Shown in pieces: positions 11,420 through 19,936 of a stretch of 64,000 nucleotides of DNA. The stretch comes from Nocardiopsis_B sediminis (GTDB lineage: Bacteria > Actinomycetota > Actinomycetes > Streptosporangiales > Streptosporangiaceae). A program made the translations under genes and the position numbers. Numbering within the stretch: the first letter of the stretch is position 1; each line of letters opens with the position of its first letter. The stretch covers positions 1 through 64,000 of the forward strand of contig NZ_JBHSBH010000012.1 in assembly GCF_042650565.1 (NCBI RefSeq), in the 5' to 3' direction. Below the pieces are notes generated by a model, which was not told where the DNA came from, ran no database searches, and saw only the letters and a list, made by a program, of their open reading frames with translations.

Positions 11420-12367
11420 TCAGGCGGGCAGGCGCGGCACGTCGGGCTCGGGGCCGTGGCCGGTCTTGAGCCAGCGCACCCGGTCCAGGTGGGCGTGGAG
11501 CAGGGCCGACGCCTCCTCCAGCCGGCCCGCCTCGACCAGGTCCAGCAGGGCGAGGTGCTCTCGGGCCTGGTCGACCAGGCGCGCCCGGTCGAACTGGTGG
11601 CGGTACTCGATCAGCCGGCGCACCCGGTTCTGCCGGCGCAGCGCCTCGGAGACGAAGGAGTTGCCCGCGCAGGCGACGAGCATCTCGTGGAACTCCGCGC
11701 CCGTGCGGTACAGCCGGGCGCGGGGGGAGGTGAGGATGTCGCCGCTCAGCAGGGACTCCTGGCGGGCGCGGTGCTCGGCGAACGCCTGCGGGTCGGCGCG
11801 GAATCCCGGCTCCAGCAGGGCGGCGGGCTCGACGATCATCCGGAAGCGGTAGCTCTGGTCGTGCGCCTCGGTGGTGGACAGGACCCCCTGGAACTCCCAG
11901 CCCCGGCCGGGGCGGCGGCGCAGCAGGTCCTCGCCCTCCATCCGGGTCAGCACGCGCTGGGCGGCGCGCGGGCTCAGCCGGTAGCGGCGGGCGACCTCGG
12001 CGGTGGTGAACTCGCCGCCGAATCGGCCGCCGAGGTGGTCGTCGGCGATCTGGAAATAGGCGTCCTCCTCCGCGTCGGCGGATTCGGTCACGTCGATGCC
12101 GGGGATGTCCTCGGCGGCCCGGGTGAGGAAGAAGCCGCGGTTGGGGACCTGCTCGACGATGCCCAGCTCGGCGAGGAGCCCCATGGCCCGCCGGACGGGC
12201 GACCGCGACACCCGCAGGGAGTCGGCCACCCACTGCTCGCGCAGGTGCGCGCCCTCAGGCAGGGCGTTGCGCCGGGCGAGGTCGATGATCTGGGTGGCGA
12301 TGGAGGTCGACAGGTCGCCGGAGGAGCGGCGGGCCCCGCCGCGTCGCGGGACGACTCCGGACGTCAT
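11420..12367 (-). CDS. GntR-family regulator (FCD type) with a second winged-helix segment
   Basis: The ATG at 12367 follows GGGGAG and gives 315 residues. The N-terminal GntR wHTH (about 20-75; LREQWVADSLRVSRSPVRRAMGLLAELGIV) is followed by a second HTH-like segment, FTTAEVARRYRLSPRAAQRVLTRMEGEDLL (about 115-145). An all-helical FCD-like ligand domain then follows, with RFRMIVEPAAL and EHLALLDLVEAGRLEEA. The second DNA-binding segment is unusual for GntR/FCD proteins. It is convergent with the ABC importer (46 bp between stops) and is the obvious candidate to control it; the effector is unknown. Confidence 0.82.
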   Translation of the reverse strand: MTSGVVPRRGGARRSSGDLSTSIATQIIDLARRNALPEGAHLREQWVADSLRVSRSPVRRAMGLLAELGIVEQVPNRGFFLTRAAEDIPGIDVTESADAEEDAYFQIADDHLGGRFGGEFTTAEVARRYRLSPRAAQRVLTRMEGEDLLRRRPGRGWEFQGVLSTTEAHDQSYRFRMIVEPAALLEPGFRADPQAFAEHRARQESLLSGDILTSPRARLYRTGAEFHEMLVACAGNSFVSEALRRQNRVRRLIEYRHQFDRARLVDQAREHLALLDLVEAGRLEEASALLHAHLDRVRWLKTGHGPEPDVPRLPA

Positions 12368-12550
12368 GGACTCCCCAACGTGTGAACGGACGCGCCGCGC
12401 CTCGGGGGCGGACGCTTCGGTCCCAGCGTATAAGGCCCCCGTGTGGACACGTCGACAGGACGACTGGACGACAGGGCGATTCGGCGGCACCGCGCCATGG
12501 CGATCCGTCGGCTGGTCCGCGCTGGTCCGCGCCCGTCCGCCACGGGAGGG

Positions 12551-12588
12551 CGGGCAGGACCCGCGCTGATCACGCGGGGTCCTGCCCG
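12551..12588 (-). terminator. hairpin terminator of the glycosyltransferase operon
   Basis: The arms CGGGCAGGACCCGCG and CGCGGGGTCCTGCCCG pair over 15 bp with one bulged base, around a short loop. It lies 12 bases after the glycosyltransferase stop. Confidence 0.6.
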
Positions 12589-12599
12589 GTGCGGCCGGC

Positions 12600-14087
12600 T
12601 CACCTGGTCCGGCGGTTGCCGTCCTTCTTGAGCGACACCGGGGCGTCGCGTCTGGGGGAGGCCGGCCCGGCGCCCTGGCCCGGCCGTGCGGGGGAGCGGG
12701 GCAGCCCCCGCCCCTGGGGGAGGTCCATGGCCCCGACACCCATGCCGCGGGCGGCCCCGCGCTCCGGCAGCGCCGGCAGCGGCCGCCCCTCGCCGTCGAG
12801 CAGGACGCCCTTCGGACCCTGCACGGTGTGCCCGCGCGGGTTGACGGCGGCGTGCCGGAACGCCTCGACCACACCGGCCGCGGCGTCGCGCCAGGAGTAC
12901 TCCTTCAGGACGGTGCGCATCCGGGCCGCGTTGGCCACCTGGGCCGGGTAGTCGCGGATCATCCGGTCGATCGCCTGCGCCCAGGCCGCGACCCGCTCGC
13001 CGGGGCGCCGGTCGAGCCCGCGGTCGGGGACGACGAACCCGCGACCGGCGTCCCGGGCGCCGGGCACCCGGGTATCGGCGAAGAACTCCGCGACGCCGCT
13101 CTCCTGGTTGACCAGGACGGGCAGGCCGCGGGCCGCGGCCTCCGCTGCGACCAGGCCGAAGCCTTCGGCCACCGAAGGCATGACCGCGAGGTTGGACGCG
13201 GCATAGTCCCCGGCGAGCTCGTCGAGGTCGGAGGTGTAGGGGCGGATATCGACGATGCCGGCCGCCCCCACCCTGCCGGCGGCGTACTGCCGCTGCTGCT
13301 CCACGTAGGCCTCGGGGACGCCCCGGACCCGCAGCCGGGCGTCGACCCCGCGGGCGCGCAGCTCGTTGACGACCTCCAGCAGGTGGTCGTAGCCCTTGAT
13401 GTCGTCGTTGACCCGGCCGGTGAAGAGGATGTCGAAGGTCTCGCCGCGAGCGGGTTCGACCGGCGGCCCGCTGACCACCGACCCGGGCAGCATCTCGTGG
13501 AAGGCGGGCTGCCGGGGGTTCGAGGCGGCCATGTTCCGGGCGACCTCGGTGAGGTAGGCGCCGACCCCGATCGTCAGGTCGGTGTCGGCCATCACCTCCC
13601 TCTCCAGCCGGACCATCGTCTCCTGCACCTCCAGCGGGCGTCCCTGGATCTCTGCGTAGCGCTGGATGGGCATGTGCACGACGTGGCCGAGCTGCGCCTC
13701 CGGGTACCAGTGCTGCCACACCGCCTTGGCGGCCGGGCCGGAGAACCGCGAGTGGCCGAAGACGGCGTGCGGCCGCCAGTCCGGGTCCATCCCGGGGACG
13801 TCCCCGGGGCCGCTGTGCAGAGGGAACTCCTGGAGCTGCTGCGAGGCCCAGCTGATGTCCGGGTCGCGGGGGATGAGCAGGATCCGGGCGTCGCCGTGCG
13901 GCTCGGTGCCGCCCACGGTGAGCAGGGTGACGTTGACGTCGGGCAGCGATGCGAGGGCCTCGGTGAGATGCCCGCTGGCGACCGGGACCCCGCCCGCGTT
14001 GCTGGCCCGTCCGCTGACATCCGCCACCACCAGGACCTCCAGGGGGGAGCCCTCCCCGGGGCCGCCGTCAGCCGGCTGTGAAGGCAC
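12600..14087 (-). CDS. glycosyltransferase family 4 protein with C-terminal tail
   Basis: A 495-residue GT-B fold enzyme. The N-terminal acceptor domain begins LEVLVVADVSGRASNAGGVPVASGHLTEAL (about 16-45). The donor domain has FDILFTGRVNDDIKGYDHLLEVV and the GT4 E-x7-E motif EGFGLVAAE (about 295-310). Family members transfer a sugar from a nucleotide-sugar; the acceptor is unknown. After the GT domain (about residue 415) comes a low-complexity tail with GMGVGAMDLPQGRGLP (about 448-463), similar to tails on the three AbiEii-type proteins nearby. Its start overlaps the upstream gene by 20 bp (translationally coupled). Confidence 0.82.
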   Translation of the reverse strand: MPSQPADGGPGEGSPLEVLVVADVSGRASNAGGVPVASGHLTEALASLPDVNVTLLTVGGTEPHGDARILLIPRDPDISWASQQLQEFPLHSGPGDVPGMDPDWRPHAVFGHSRFSGPAAKAVWQHWYPEAQLGHVVHMPIQRYAEIQGRPLEVQETMVRLEREVMADTDLTIGVGAYLTEVARNMAASNPRQPAFHEMLPGSVVSGPPVEPARGETFDILFTGRVNDDIKGYDHLLEVVNELRARGVDARLRVRGVPEAYVEQQRQYAAGRVGAAGIVDIRPYTSDLDELAGDYAASNLAVMPSVAEGFGLVAAEAAARGLPVLVNQESGVAEFFADTRVPGARDAGRGFVVPDRGLDRRPGERVAAWAQAIDRMIRDYPAQVANAARMRTVLKEYSWRDAAAGVVEAFRHAAVNPRGHTVQGPKGVLLDGEGRPLPALPERGAARGMGVGAMDLPQGRGLPRSPARPGQGAGPASPRRDAPVSLKKDGNRRTR

Positions 14088-15165
14088 GCTGGAACCGTCC
14101 TTTCAGGAACAGGTGGACCGGGTAGGCGGTGAAGTGGATGGTTCCGGCGCGCGCTCCGGGGGCCAGCCGGGCGGCCAGTTCCTCCAGGAGTTCCGCGGCG
14201 ACGAGGGCCGCCTCACGGGAGAGCACGGTCCGGGTTCCCCCCTCCGCGAGGTCGCCGGGGGGCGGGTCGTCCGGCCCCAGCAGGCGCGGCGGAGGGGCCT
14301 CCGCGTGGAGGGCGCGAAGGTCACCGGCCAGCTCGGGGAAGGACAGCGGGCGGGCTTCGCCGGGGCCCCAGCGGTAGGCGTGCACGAGGTGCCGGCCGGG
14401 GTCGACGCCGGTGCGGGGCTCCCGCCATTCGGGGGTGTTGTCGTCCTCGTCGACCCGGGCCAGGTCCGCGGCGGCGTCGCAGGCGGCGATCCGGATCGAG
14501 AAGTCACCGTTCTCGACGGCGTCGGCCCGGCCGGGGACGGTCCGCAGGGCGGCCCGGGCCGCGTCGCGCAGCCGGGCGCGGTCGGCCTCGGCCACCCGGG
14601 CGGACGGAGCGGCCGCCGTGCCCAGCGGCGGGGCCGTGGCCGGGGCGGTGCCGGCGCCATCGGGGGCGAGGGGCAGCCGGAGGGAATCGGCGGCCTCGCA
14701 CACCGCTTGGGCCAGGTCCGCGGCGTCCTGCGCCACGGGGTGGCCGGGCCGGCCCGGGGCCAGCCGCTCGTCGAGCTCGGCGAGCAGCGCGACCACCGCG
14801 CTGCGCCGGGCGTCGTCGAGGACCAGCGCAGGCCCGGAGGGGCCGCCGTCGTCCGGGGCCCCGCTCGGGCCCGGGTCGGCGTCGAGGCGCGCCTCCCACG
14901 CGCGGACCGCGTCGCCGAAGGGGATCGGGTGCCCCTCGGGCGTGCGGCGGGAGGCCAGGTGGCGCGCGGGGTCGAGCGGGCCGGGCGGTATGGCGTCCCC
15001 GGTCGGGACCGCGGAGAGGCACGCCTCCAGGTCGCGCCAGGAACGGGCGCGCTCCGGGGGCCAGAAGTCGCCGCGCCACACCGGGTCCCCCTGGACCCAG
15101 AGCATGCGGGCCGCCGCCGAGTAGAGCCGGCGATGGCTCTCGGCGAGGTCGGGCTTGGTGGTCAT
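14068..15165 (-). CDS. hypothetical protein with internal duplication, paired with GT4 gene
   Basis: Not recognised. The ATG at 15165 has AAAGG at good spacing and gives 365 residues (a longer open frame to 15417 lacks an SD). The protein is Ala/Pro/Arg-rich with charged helices and no signal peptide or membrane segment. Two halves look related: VLDDARRSAVVALLAELDERLAPG (about 116-140) and VLSREAALVAAELLEELAARLAPG (about 316-340). It starts with LYSAAARMLWVQGDPVWRGDFW, rich in aromatics. It is the first gene of an operon with the glycosyltransferase, divergent from the first AbiE module. Confidence 0.6.
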   Translation of the reverse strand: MTTKPDLAESHRRLYSAAARMLWVQGDPVWRGDFWPPERARSWRDLEACLSAVPTGDAIPPGPLDPARHLASRRTPEGHPIPFGDAVRAWEARLDADPGPSGAPDDGGPSGPALVLDDARRSAVVALLAELDERLAPGRPGHPVAQDAADLAQAVCEAADSLRLPLAPDGAGTAPATAPPLGTAAAPSARVAEADRARLRDAARAALRTVPGRADAVENGDFSIRIAACDAAADLARVDEDDNTPEWREPRTGVDPGRHLVHAYRWGPGEARPLSFPELAGDLRALHAEAPPPRLLGPDDPPPGDLAEGGTRTVLSREAALVAAELLEELAARLAPGARAGTIHFTAYPVHLFLKGRFQRAFTAG

Positions 15166-15718
15166 ACGTCCCTTTCTTGCTGGTGCGGCGCCGGGTGCAC
15201 GGCGGCGTCCGGCGACGGGCGGCCATCGGGCCGCCCGCCCTCGTTCCCCGTTTCCGCGGAGGGCCGCGCTCTGCGCCCAGGCGTTCAGAGCGGCGCCGCG
15301 AAGGCGCATTCTTCTCCCGCCGCCATTGGACACCGGAAGCACCCCTGCGGTTCCGTCGAATCCGAAGGTATTCGCATTCCGCACCGGAGAACGTGAGCGA
15401 CCGCGTAGATTATTCATCTGCGGCGTTTCGAGGTGCCCTTCTCCGTCGCTCCGAATTTTTCCGCGGGCGGCGACCCGTCCCGCACGGCCTCCGGCCGCCG
15501 CACCCCGGAACGGCGCCGTACCCGGCGCTCCCGCCGTCCGGCCGACGCCGTGACCGGGGGATGACCGCCATCGAAAAGGGAAGGCGCCGATTCAGCACGG
15601 GCGCTTCCGGCGCCATTCCACGACGTCCGTTCCGCTGGATAACGCTACCGCTGCGCTCCGTGTTCGATTCCCCGGATACTGCGGTTATCTCCGCCCGCCG
15701 CGTCCCTATGATGAAGAA
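15166..15718. promoter_or_regulatory. intergenic region between GT operon and AbiE module 1, with leaderless-type promoter
   Basis: There is no supported gene in these 553 bp; ORFs crossing it are Arg/Pro-rich shadows. It is AT-richer at 15300-15430 and 15640-15718. TATGAT (15707-15712) lies six bases before the AbiEi ATG at 15719, so the transcript probably starts at or next to the A of ATG (leaderless). GATAAC (near 15638) and GTTATC (near 15684) form a loose inverted pair that could be an AbiEi operator. Confidence 0.45.
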
Positions 15719-16570
15719 ATGAATTGGGAATCGTCCTTCTATGAGCTGACCGCCATTGCGTCGCGTCAGCTGGGTCTCGTCACGGCCGCCCAGGCCGAGC
15801 GGGCGGGCGTCCCCGCCGAGGCCCTCGGCCGCTTCTCCGAGGCGGGCCTGCTGCTGGAACTCGACACCGCCGTCTTCCAGCTCTCAGGCAGCCTGGCCGA
15901 CCCGATCGCCGCCTACCCCTACGCCGCCTGGCTGGCGATCGCCCCGGAGCGCTACGCCTGGGAGCGCCCGTCCGCGGCGCACGAGGACGCCGTCCTCTCC
16001 CACCACTCGGCCGCCCGGCTGCTGCGCCTGGGCGCCCCGTCGCAGGCGGGCATGGTCTTCACCTCGGCGGAACAGCTGGCGGCGCCGCCCGGGGCGACCG
16101 TGCGCACCGCCCCGCTCGCCCCGCACGAGGTCACCCGCGAGCTGGGCGTTGCGGTCACCACCGCGCACCGCACCATCGTCGACCTGGTCCGCAGCGGGAC
16201 CGGCCACGACGAGATCGGCGGCGTCCTGTGGGCCGCCCTGCGCCGCGACCTGGTCGACATCCGGGCGCTGCACGCCGACCTCGCCCCGCTCGCCGGCCGG
16301 TACGGCTTCCCGGCCGACGGCGCCGCCTTCGCCGACCACTTCCTTGCCGACGCGGCCCCTGTGGCGCCGCCGCCCGCTCTGTCCCCCCGCAACGTGCGCG
16401 GCCTGGCGGAACTCCGGTGCCCGGCCCGCGTGAGCGAGGTCGAAGGGCTGCTAAGGGAACTGGCCGCCGGCCGCGCGGCCGGCACCGGCGCGGCCGTGCT
16501 CACCGAGGACCCCGAATTCACCCGCGGCATCGCCGCTGAGATCACCGGTCGGAGCGACACCCGTGGCTGA
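15719..16570 (+). CDS. AbiEi-family antitoxin-like protein, module 1
   Basis: 283 residues. The N-terminus SSFYELTAIASRQLGLVTAAQAERAGVPAEALGRF is the AbiEi winged-helix domain (about 5-60). The conserved core continues with RYAWERPSAAHEDAVLSHHSAARLLRLG (about 80-108) and VTTAHRTIVDLVRSG (about 143-157). AbiEi proteins repress their own operon and counteract the AbiEii nucleotidyltransferase; in type IV systems this happens without direct toxin binding. No SD is visible and the promoter is six bases away, so it is likely leaderless. Its stop overlaps the toxin GTG by 8 bp. Confidence 0.82.
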   Translation: MNWESSFYELTAIASRQLGLVTAAQAERAGVPAEALGRFSEAGLLLELDTAVFQLSGSLADPIAAYPYAAWLAIAPERYAWERPSAAHEDAVLSHHSAARLLRLGAPSQAGMVFTSAEQLAAPPGATVRTAPLAPHEVTRELGVAVTTAHRTIVDLVRSGTGHDEIGGVLWAALRRDLVDIRALHADLAPLAGRYGFPADGAAFADHFLADAAPVAPPPALSPRNVRGLAELRCPARVSEVEGLLRELAAGRAAGTGAAVLTEDPEFTRGIAAEITGRSDTRG

Positions 16571-17666
16571 CTCCCTCACACCCTTCCGGCGCGCCCTGAA
16601 CGAGCGGGTCCGCGAGCGCGCCCGGATGCGCGGCACCTCGCCGCAGGACGAGCTCCGGCAGTGGGTCCTGCAACGGGTCATGGTCCGCCTCTTCGCCGCC
16701 CAGCCTGATCTCTGGATCATCAAGGGCGGGCAGATCCAGCTGGCGCACTGGGCCGACGGCCGCTCGACCGACGACGCCGACGTGTCCGCCACCGACGAGG
16801 TGCCCGCCACGGTGATGGCGGGGCGCTTCAACGACGCCATGGGCCAGGACATGGGCGACCATCTCCGCTTCGTGCCCGCTGGCGGGTTCGACACCAGCAT
16901 CATGGACACCGGCCGGGCGGCGCGGATGCTGCACACCGTCTACCTCGGCGACAAGGTGCTGATGGAGGTGCAGACCGACGCCGCGCTCCCGGACGCGCGC
17001 CCGCGGTGGAAGCCGGTGAAGGACGTCCCCTTCCCCGAGCAGATCCACGCGTCCGGCGCCGAGGGCGAGAACCCGGTCCTGCGGATGCTGGACCCGCACG
17101 ACGTGCTGCTGCACAAGATCACCGGCATGCACATGATGTCGCGCGACGGCAATCCCCCGTTCCGGGTCCAGGACATGGTCGACACCCTGTTCCTGGCCGA
17201 CCGGCTGCACCTGGACGGCCCGGACCTGCACGCCATCCTCCAGAAGGAGGTCGCCTACCAGCACGCCGAATACGGCCGGCTGCGCATGCCGGCGGACCGC
17301 TTCGAGCTGCCCAACCCGAACTGGCACGAGGGGTACGCCGCCTACGCGGCGTCCACACCGGGCCTGGCCTACAAGACCCTCGACACCGCCGTCCCCGCCA
17401 TGCAGCGGTTCCTCGACCCCCTCCTGGGCACCGAACCGCCCCAGGCCGACTGGAACCCCGACCGCAAGGAGTGGGTGGCGCGCACCGCGGAGGGCGCGCG
17501 CGGGACCGCCGTGCGGCAGAGCCGCACCGGCCTCACCTCCCTGGACAACCCCCGCGGGGCCGGCCCCGATATCCGCGGCTACCGCGGCCGAGCGAGCACC
17601 ACCGCCGCCTCGGCACAGCCCGCCCACGACCAGGACCAGGGCCGGCGCAGGGGCAGAGGGGCCTGA
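16563..17666 (+). CDS. AbiEii-like nucleotidyltransferase toxin, module 1
   Basis: Starts at GTG 16563, inside the AbiEi stop (8-bp overlap), 367 residues. The DNA polymerase beta-like NTase core has KGG (54-56) and the metal-binding STDDADV (68-74). A later helix LLHKITGMHM and VQDMVDTLFLADR match the AbiEii lysine and acidic motifs. Such enzymes add nucleotides to RNA or other acceptors and stop growth; some block phage. After about residue 285 there is a linker ADWNPDRKEWVART and a basic, low-complexity tail with LDNPRGAGP (327-335) ending GRRRGRGA. Confidence 0.82.
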   Translation: MADSLTPFRRALNERVRERARMRGTSPQDELRQWVLQRVMVRLFAAQPDLWIIKGGQIQLAHWADGRSTDDADVSATDEVPATVMAGRFNDAMGQDMGDHLRFVPAGGFDTSIMDTGRAARMLHTVYLGDKVLMEVQTDAALPDARPRWKPVKDVPFPEQIHASGAEGENPVLRMLDPHDVLLHKITGMHMMSRDGNPPFRVQDMVDTLFLADRLHLDGPDLHAILQKEVAYQHAEYGRLRMPADRFELPNPNWHEGYAAYAASTPGLAYKTLDTAVPAMQRFLDPLLGTEPPQADWNPDRKEWVARTAEGARGTAVRQSRTGLTSLDNPRGAGPDIRGYRGRASTTAASAQPAHDQDQGRRRGRGA

Positions 17667-17671
17667 CGCCC

Positions 17672-17709
17672 GTCGGCCGTCCCGCCCCGGACAGGGCGGG
17701 ACGGCCGAC
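17672..17709. terminator. bidirectional hairpin between convergent AbiEii genes
   Basis: A perfect 16-bp stem (arm GTCGGCCGTCCCGCCC) with loop CGGACA. It fills the 52-bp gap between the stops of module 1 and module 2. Confidence 0.8.
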
Positions 17710-17718
17710 CGGGCCGGT

Positions 17719-18912
17719 TCAGCCGAGGGAGGGGCGGGGACGCCCCTCCTGGCCCGGCGACCGCCGGGGCGACCGCAGCAGCGGGTTCCCGTGCGCCTCG
17801 TCCGAGGCGGGGGCGGTGCGCCGGACCGGGCCGCGCTGCGCCGGCGTGTCCATGGCGACCATGCCGGTACCGGACGTCCGCTCCACCGTGGGGACTTCGG
17901 AGCGGCGCTCGCCCTCCGTAGGGCGGACCCACCGGCCGCGTTCGTGGTCCCAGTCGGCGTCGGGCGGATCCGGCAGGAGCAGCGGGTCGAGGAAGGCCCG
18001 CGCCACGGGCATCGCCGCGTCGAGCGTCCGCTGCGGGCAGCCCGGGGCGCGCGACACCGCCTTGGCGTAGCGCCGTTCCCACGACTCGTCGGGGACCTCG
18101 AAGCGGGGCGGAACGTGCAGCTCGTTACCGCGGGCCCGGATGAGGGCGAACTCTTCCCGCGTCACCTCGTGCAGCCTGCGGCCCGGGAAGTCCTCCTTGG
18201 CGGCCATCAGGAGGATGTCCACCAGATCCTTGGCCCGGCTCGGTGGCAGCCCGTCCCAGTGGATGAACAGCCCGCCGATCTTGTTGGCCATCTGGTTGAG
18301 CAGGGGCCGCACGCGCACGCCGGGGTCCGCGGCCTCGGTGCCGACGCTCACGAGGGGGCGGGGGAGCGGGCGGACGTCGGGCTCCGCCGCCAGCGGCGTG
18401 GACAGGACGACGTCGACGCTGACCCCGTCGACCCGCCTGCCGCCGCAGGTGACGGCGAAGTCGATCTGCGCGCCCGGGGGGGTGGAGAACTGCGTGGCCG
18501 CTTCGACCTCGAACCGGACGAAGTCGCCCGCGTCTCTCTCCGCCGCACGGATGAAGGCGGCCACCACCAGGTCGAGGCGGCCCTTCGCGACGGTCGACAC
18601 GTCGAGGTCGGTGGTGAGCCGGAAACCGGGGTAGCGGATCGCCAGGGAGCGGCCGCCGTCGACCATCCACGTGTCCGGCCCGGCGGCGAAGACGCGTGCC
18701 AGCAGCCGGTTGTAGACGTGCTCGGTGACCTCCTCCGGCGGCGAGGTCCCGTTCTCCTCGGCGGCCTCTCCGGCGCGGTCCTGAAGCGCTTGCCAGAAGG
18801 TCTCCTCGGAGTAGCCGGTGCCCTCCTGCGGCGGCGAGGCCCCGTTCGCCTTCCTGGCGCGGTCCACAAGCTCGCCCAAGAACGTCTCCGGGCGTTCGGG
18901 GGAGTCACTCAT
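17719..18912 (-). CDS. AbiEii-like nucleotidyltransferase toxin, module 2 (divergent)
   Basis: The ATG at 18912 overlaps the AbiEi stop by 8 bp (ATGAGTGA) and gives 397 residues. The NTase motif reads VDGGRSLAIRY...TTDLDVS (84-105). The Lys before the GG pair in the other two modules is Asp here, while the two metal aspartates (102, 104) are kept. ANKIGGLFIHWDGLP and RAKDLVDILLMAAK follow. The N-terminus carries a tandem repeat (RARKANGASPPQE / DRAGEAAEENGTSPPEE, about 18-62) where the other modules have one copy. The C-terminal tail has AMDTPAQRGP (about 353-362). It is probably the oldest diverged paralogue. Confidence 0.75.
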   Translation of the reverse strand: MSDSPERPETFLGELVDRARKANGASPPQEGTGYSEETFWQALQDRAGEAAEENGTSPPEEVTEHVYNRLLARVFAAGPDTWMVDGGRSLAIRYPGFRLTTDLDVSTVAKGRLDLVVAAFIRAAERDAGDFVRFEVEAATQFSTPPGAQIDFAVTCGGRRVDGVSVDVVLSTPLAAEPDVRPLPRPLVSVGTEAADPGVRVRPLLNQMANKIGGLFIHWDGLPPSRAKDLVDILLMAAKEDFPGRRLHEVTREEFALIRARGNELHVPPRFEVPDESWERRYAKAVSRAPGCPQRTLDAAMPVARAFLDPLLLPDPPDADWDHERGRWVRPTEGERRSEVPTVERTSGTGMVAMDTPAQRGPVRRTAPASDEAHGNPLLRSPRRSPGQEGRPRPSLG

Positions 18913-19747
18913 CGGCCACCGCCCGGCCGACCACGAGCGCCGCGATCTCCCGCCCGAACGCCTCGTCCCTGGCCAGGACCTCGCCGGGGCCGCCGGCGCG
19001 CCGCAGGCTCGCCACCAGCGCGTCGCGCACCGCACCGACACGCTCGGGGTCGGTGAGCTCGACGTAGCCGACGAGGTTGCGCGGCGGGAGCGCGGCGACC
19101 GGGACGCGGGTCAGGAAGTGGGCGGCGAACCGGGGGCCCTCGTCCGGGAAGCCGTACTCCGCGGCCAGCGGCGCCAGGTCGCGGTGCAGGCGGAGCAGGT
19201 CGACCAGGTCCTTGCGGACCGCGTCGGAGACGGCCCGGCGCAGGTCGTCCAGGTCGTTCCAGTCGCGGACGAGGTCGACGAGGGTGCGGTGGGCCGTGGT
19301 CACCGGCACCCCGTGGACCACCTCCACCTCGTCGGCGCGGAGGGGGGCGGTGTGCAGGCGTATCCCCGGCGGGGCGCTCCGCGGGGCGGGCGCGGTGAAC
19401 ACCACCTCGCGGGAGGAGGGGCCGGTGATGCCGAGCACCTGGCAGGCCGACTCGTGGGAGACGACGGCGTCCTCGTGGGCGGCGGACGGCCGCTCCCACG
19501 CGAAACGCTCCTCGTCGAGCGCGAGCCACGCCGCGTACCTGTACATGTACACCGGTGCGGTTCCGGCGCCCGCGACCCGGTGGACCGACCAGCTCGGCCG
19601 GGACAGCAGGCCGGCGTCGGCGAGAACGGCCAGCCCGGCGTCGTCGATCCCGATCCGGTGGGCCTGGCGGGCCGTGACCATCCCGCACTGCCGTGCGGCG
19701 GCGTCCGACAGCTCCTTGAAGGCGGAAACCGATACGTGCGGATTCAT
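18905..19747 (-). CDS. AbiEi-family antitoxin-like protein, module 2
   Basis: The ATG at 19747 (a TTG codon directly precedes it) gives 280 residues. It has the same architecture as module 1: SDAAARQCGMVTARQAHRIGIDDAGLAVLADAGLL (wHTH, about 14-48), EERFAWERPSAAHEDAVVSHESACQVLG and VTTAHRTLVDLVRDW. It should autoregulate the module and neutralise the toxin. It is first in its operon, divergent from module 3 across 189 bp of AT-rich DNA with a pair of GATATC sites. Confidence 0.8.
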   Translation of the reverse strand: MNPHVSVSAFKELSDAAARQCGMVTARQAHRIGIDDAGLAVLADAGLLSRPSWSVHRVAGAGTAPVYMYRYAAWLALDEERFAWERPSAAHEDAVVSHESACQVLGITGPSSREVVFTAPAPRSAPPGIRLHTAPLRADEVEVVHGVPVTTAHRTLVDLVRDWNDLDDLRRAVSDAVRKDLVDLLRLHRDLAPLAAEYGFPDEGPRFAAHFLTRVPVAALPPRNLVGYVELTDPERVGAVRDALVASLRRAGGPGEVLARDEAFGREIAALVVGRAVADE

Positions 19748-19787
19748 CAAGGATGACTTTCTCGTTCTTAAACCCCTATGACCAGGC

Positions 19788-19809
19788 GATATCCGTCGGC
19801 CACGATATC
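19788..19809. promoter_or_regulatory. paired GATATC sites in the divergent AbiE module 2/3 promoter region
   Basis: Two GATATC palindromes (19788-19793 and 19804-19809) are 16 bp apart, centre to centre, between divergent antitoxin genes. AbiEi proteins are known to bind repeats in their own promoters, so this is a candidate shared operator. There is no direct evidence. Confidence 0.3.
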
Positions 19810-19901
19810 AGCGGACACCTTCGGCCGGCGTCCCGCCATTGGTGCCCCAGGACATTTTATAAGGGCGCGAAAACGGAATGGTTCCGCGTTCTTCTCGCAT
19901 T

Positions 19902-19930
19902 TTTCCGAAGGGCTCGCAGATTGCTAGGCT
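19902..19930 (+). promoter_or_regulatory. leaderless-type promoter of AbiE module 3
   Basis: TAGGCT (19925-19930) lies exactly six bases before the ATG at 19937, the same geometry as module 1, with a weak TTTCCG -35 at 17-bp spacing. No SD is present before the ATG. Confidence 0.45.
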
Positions 19931-19936
19931 GCCGCC

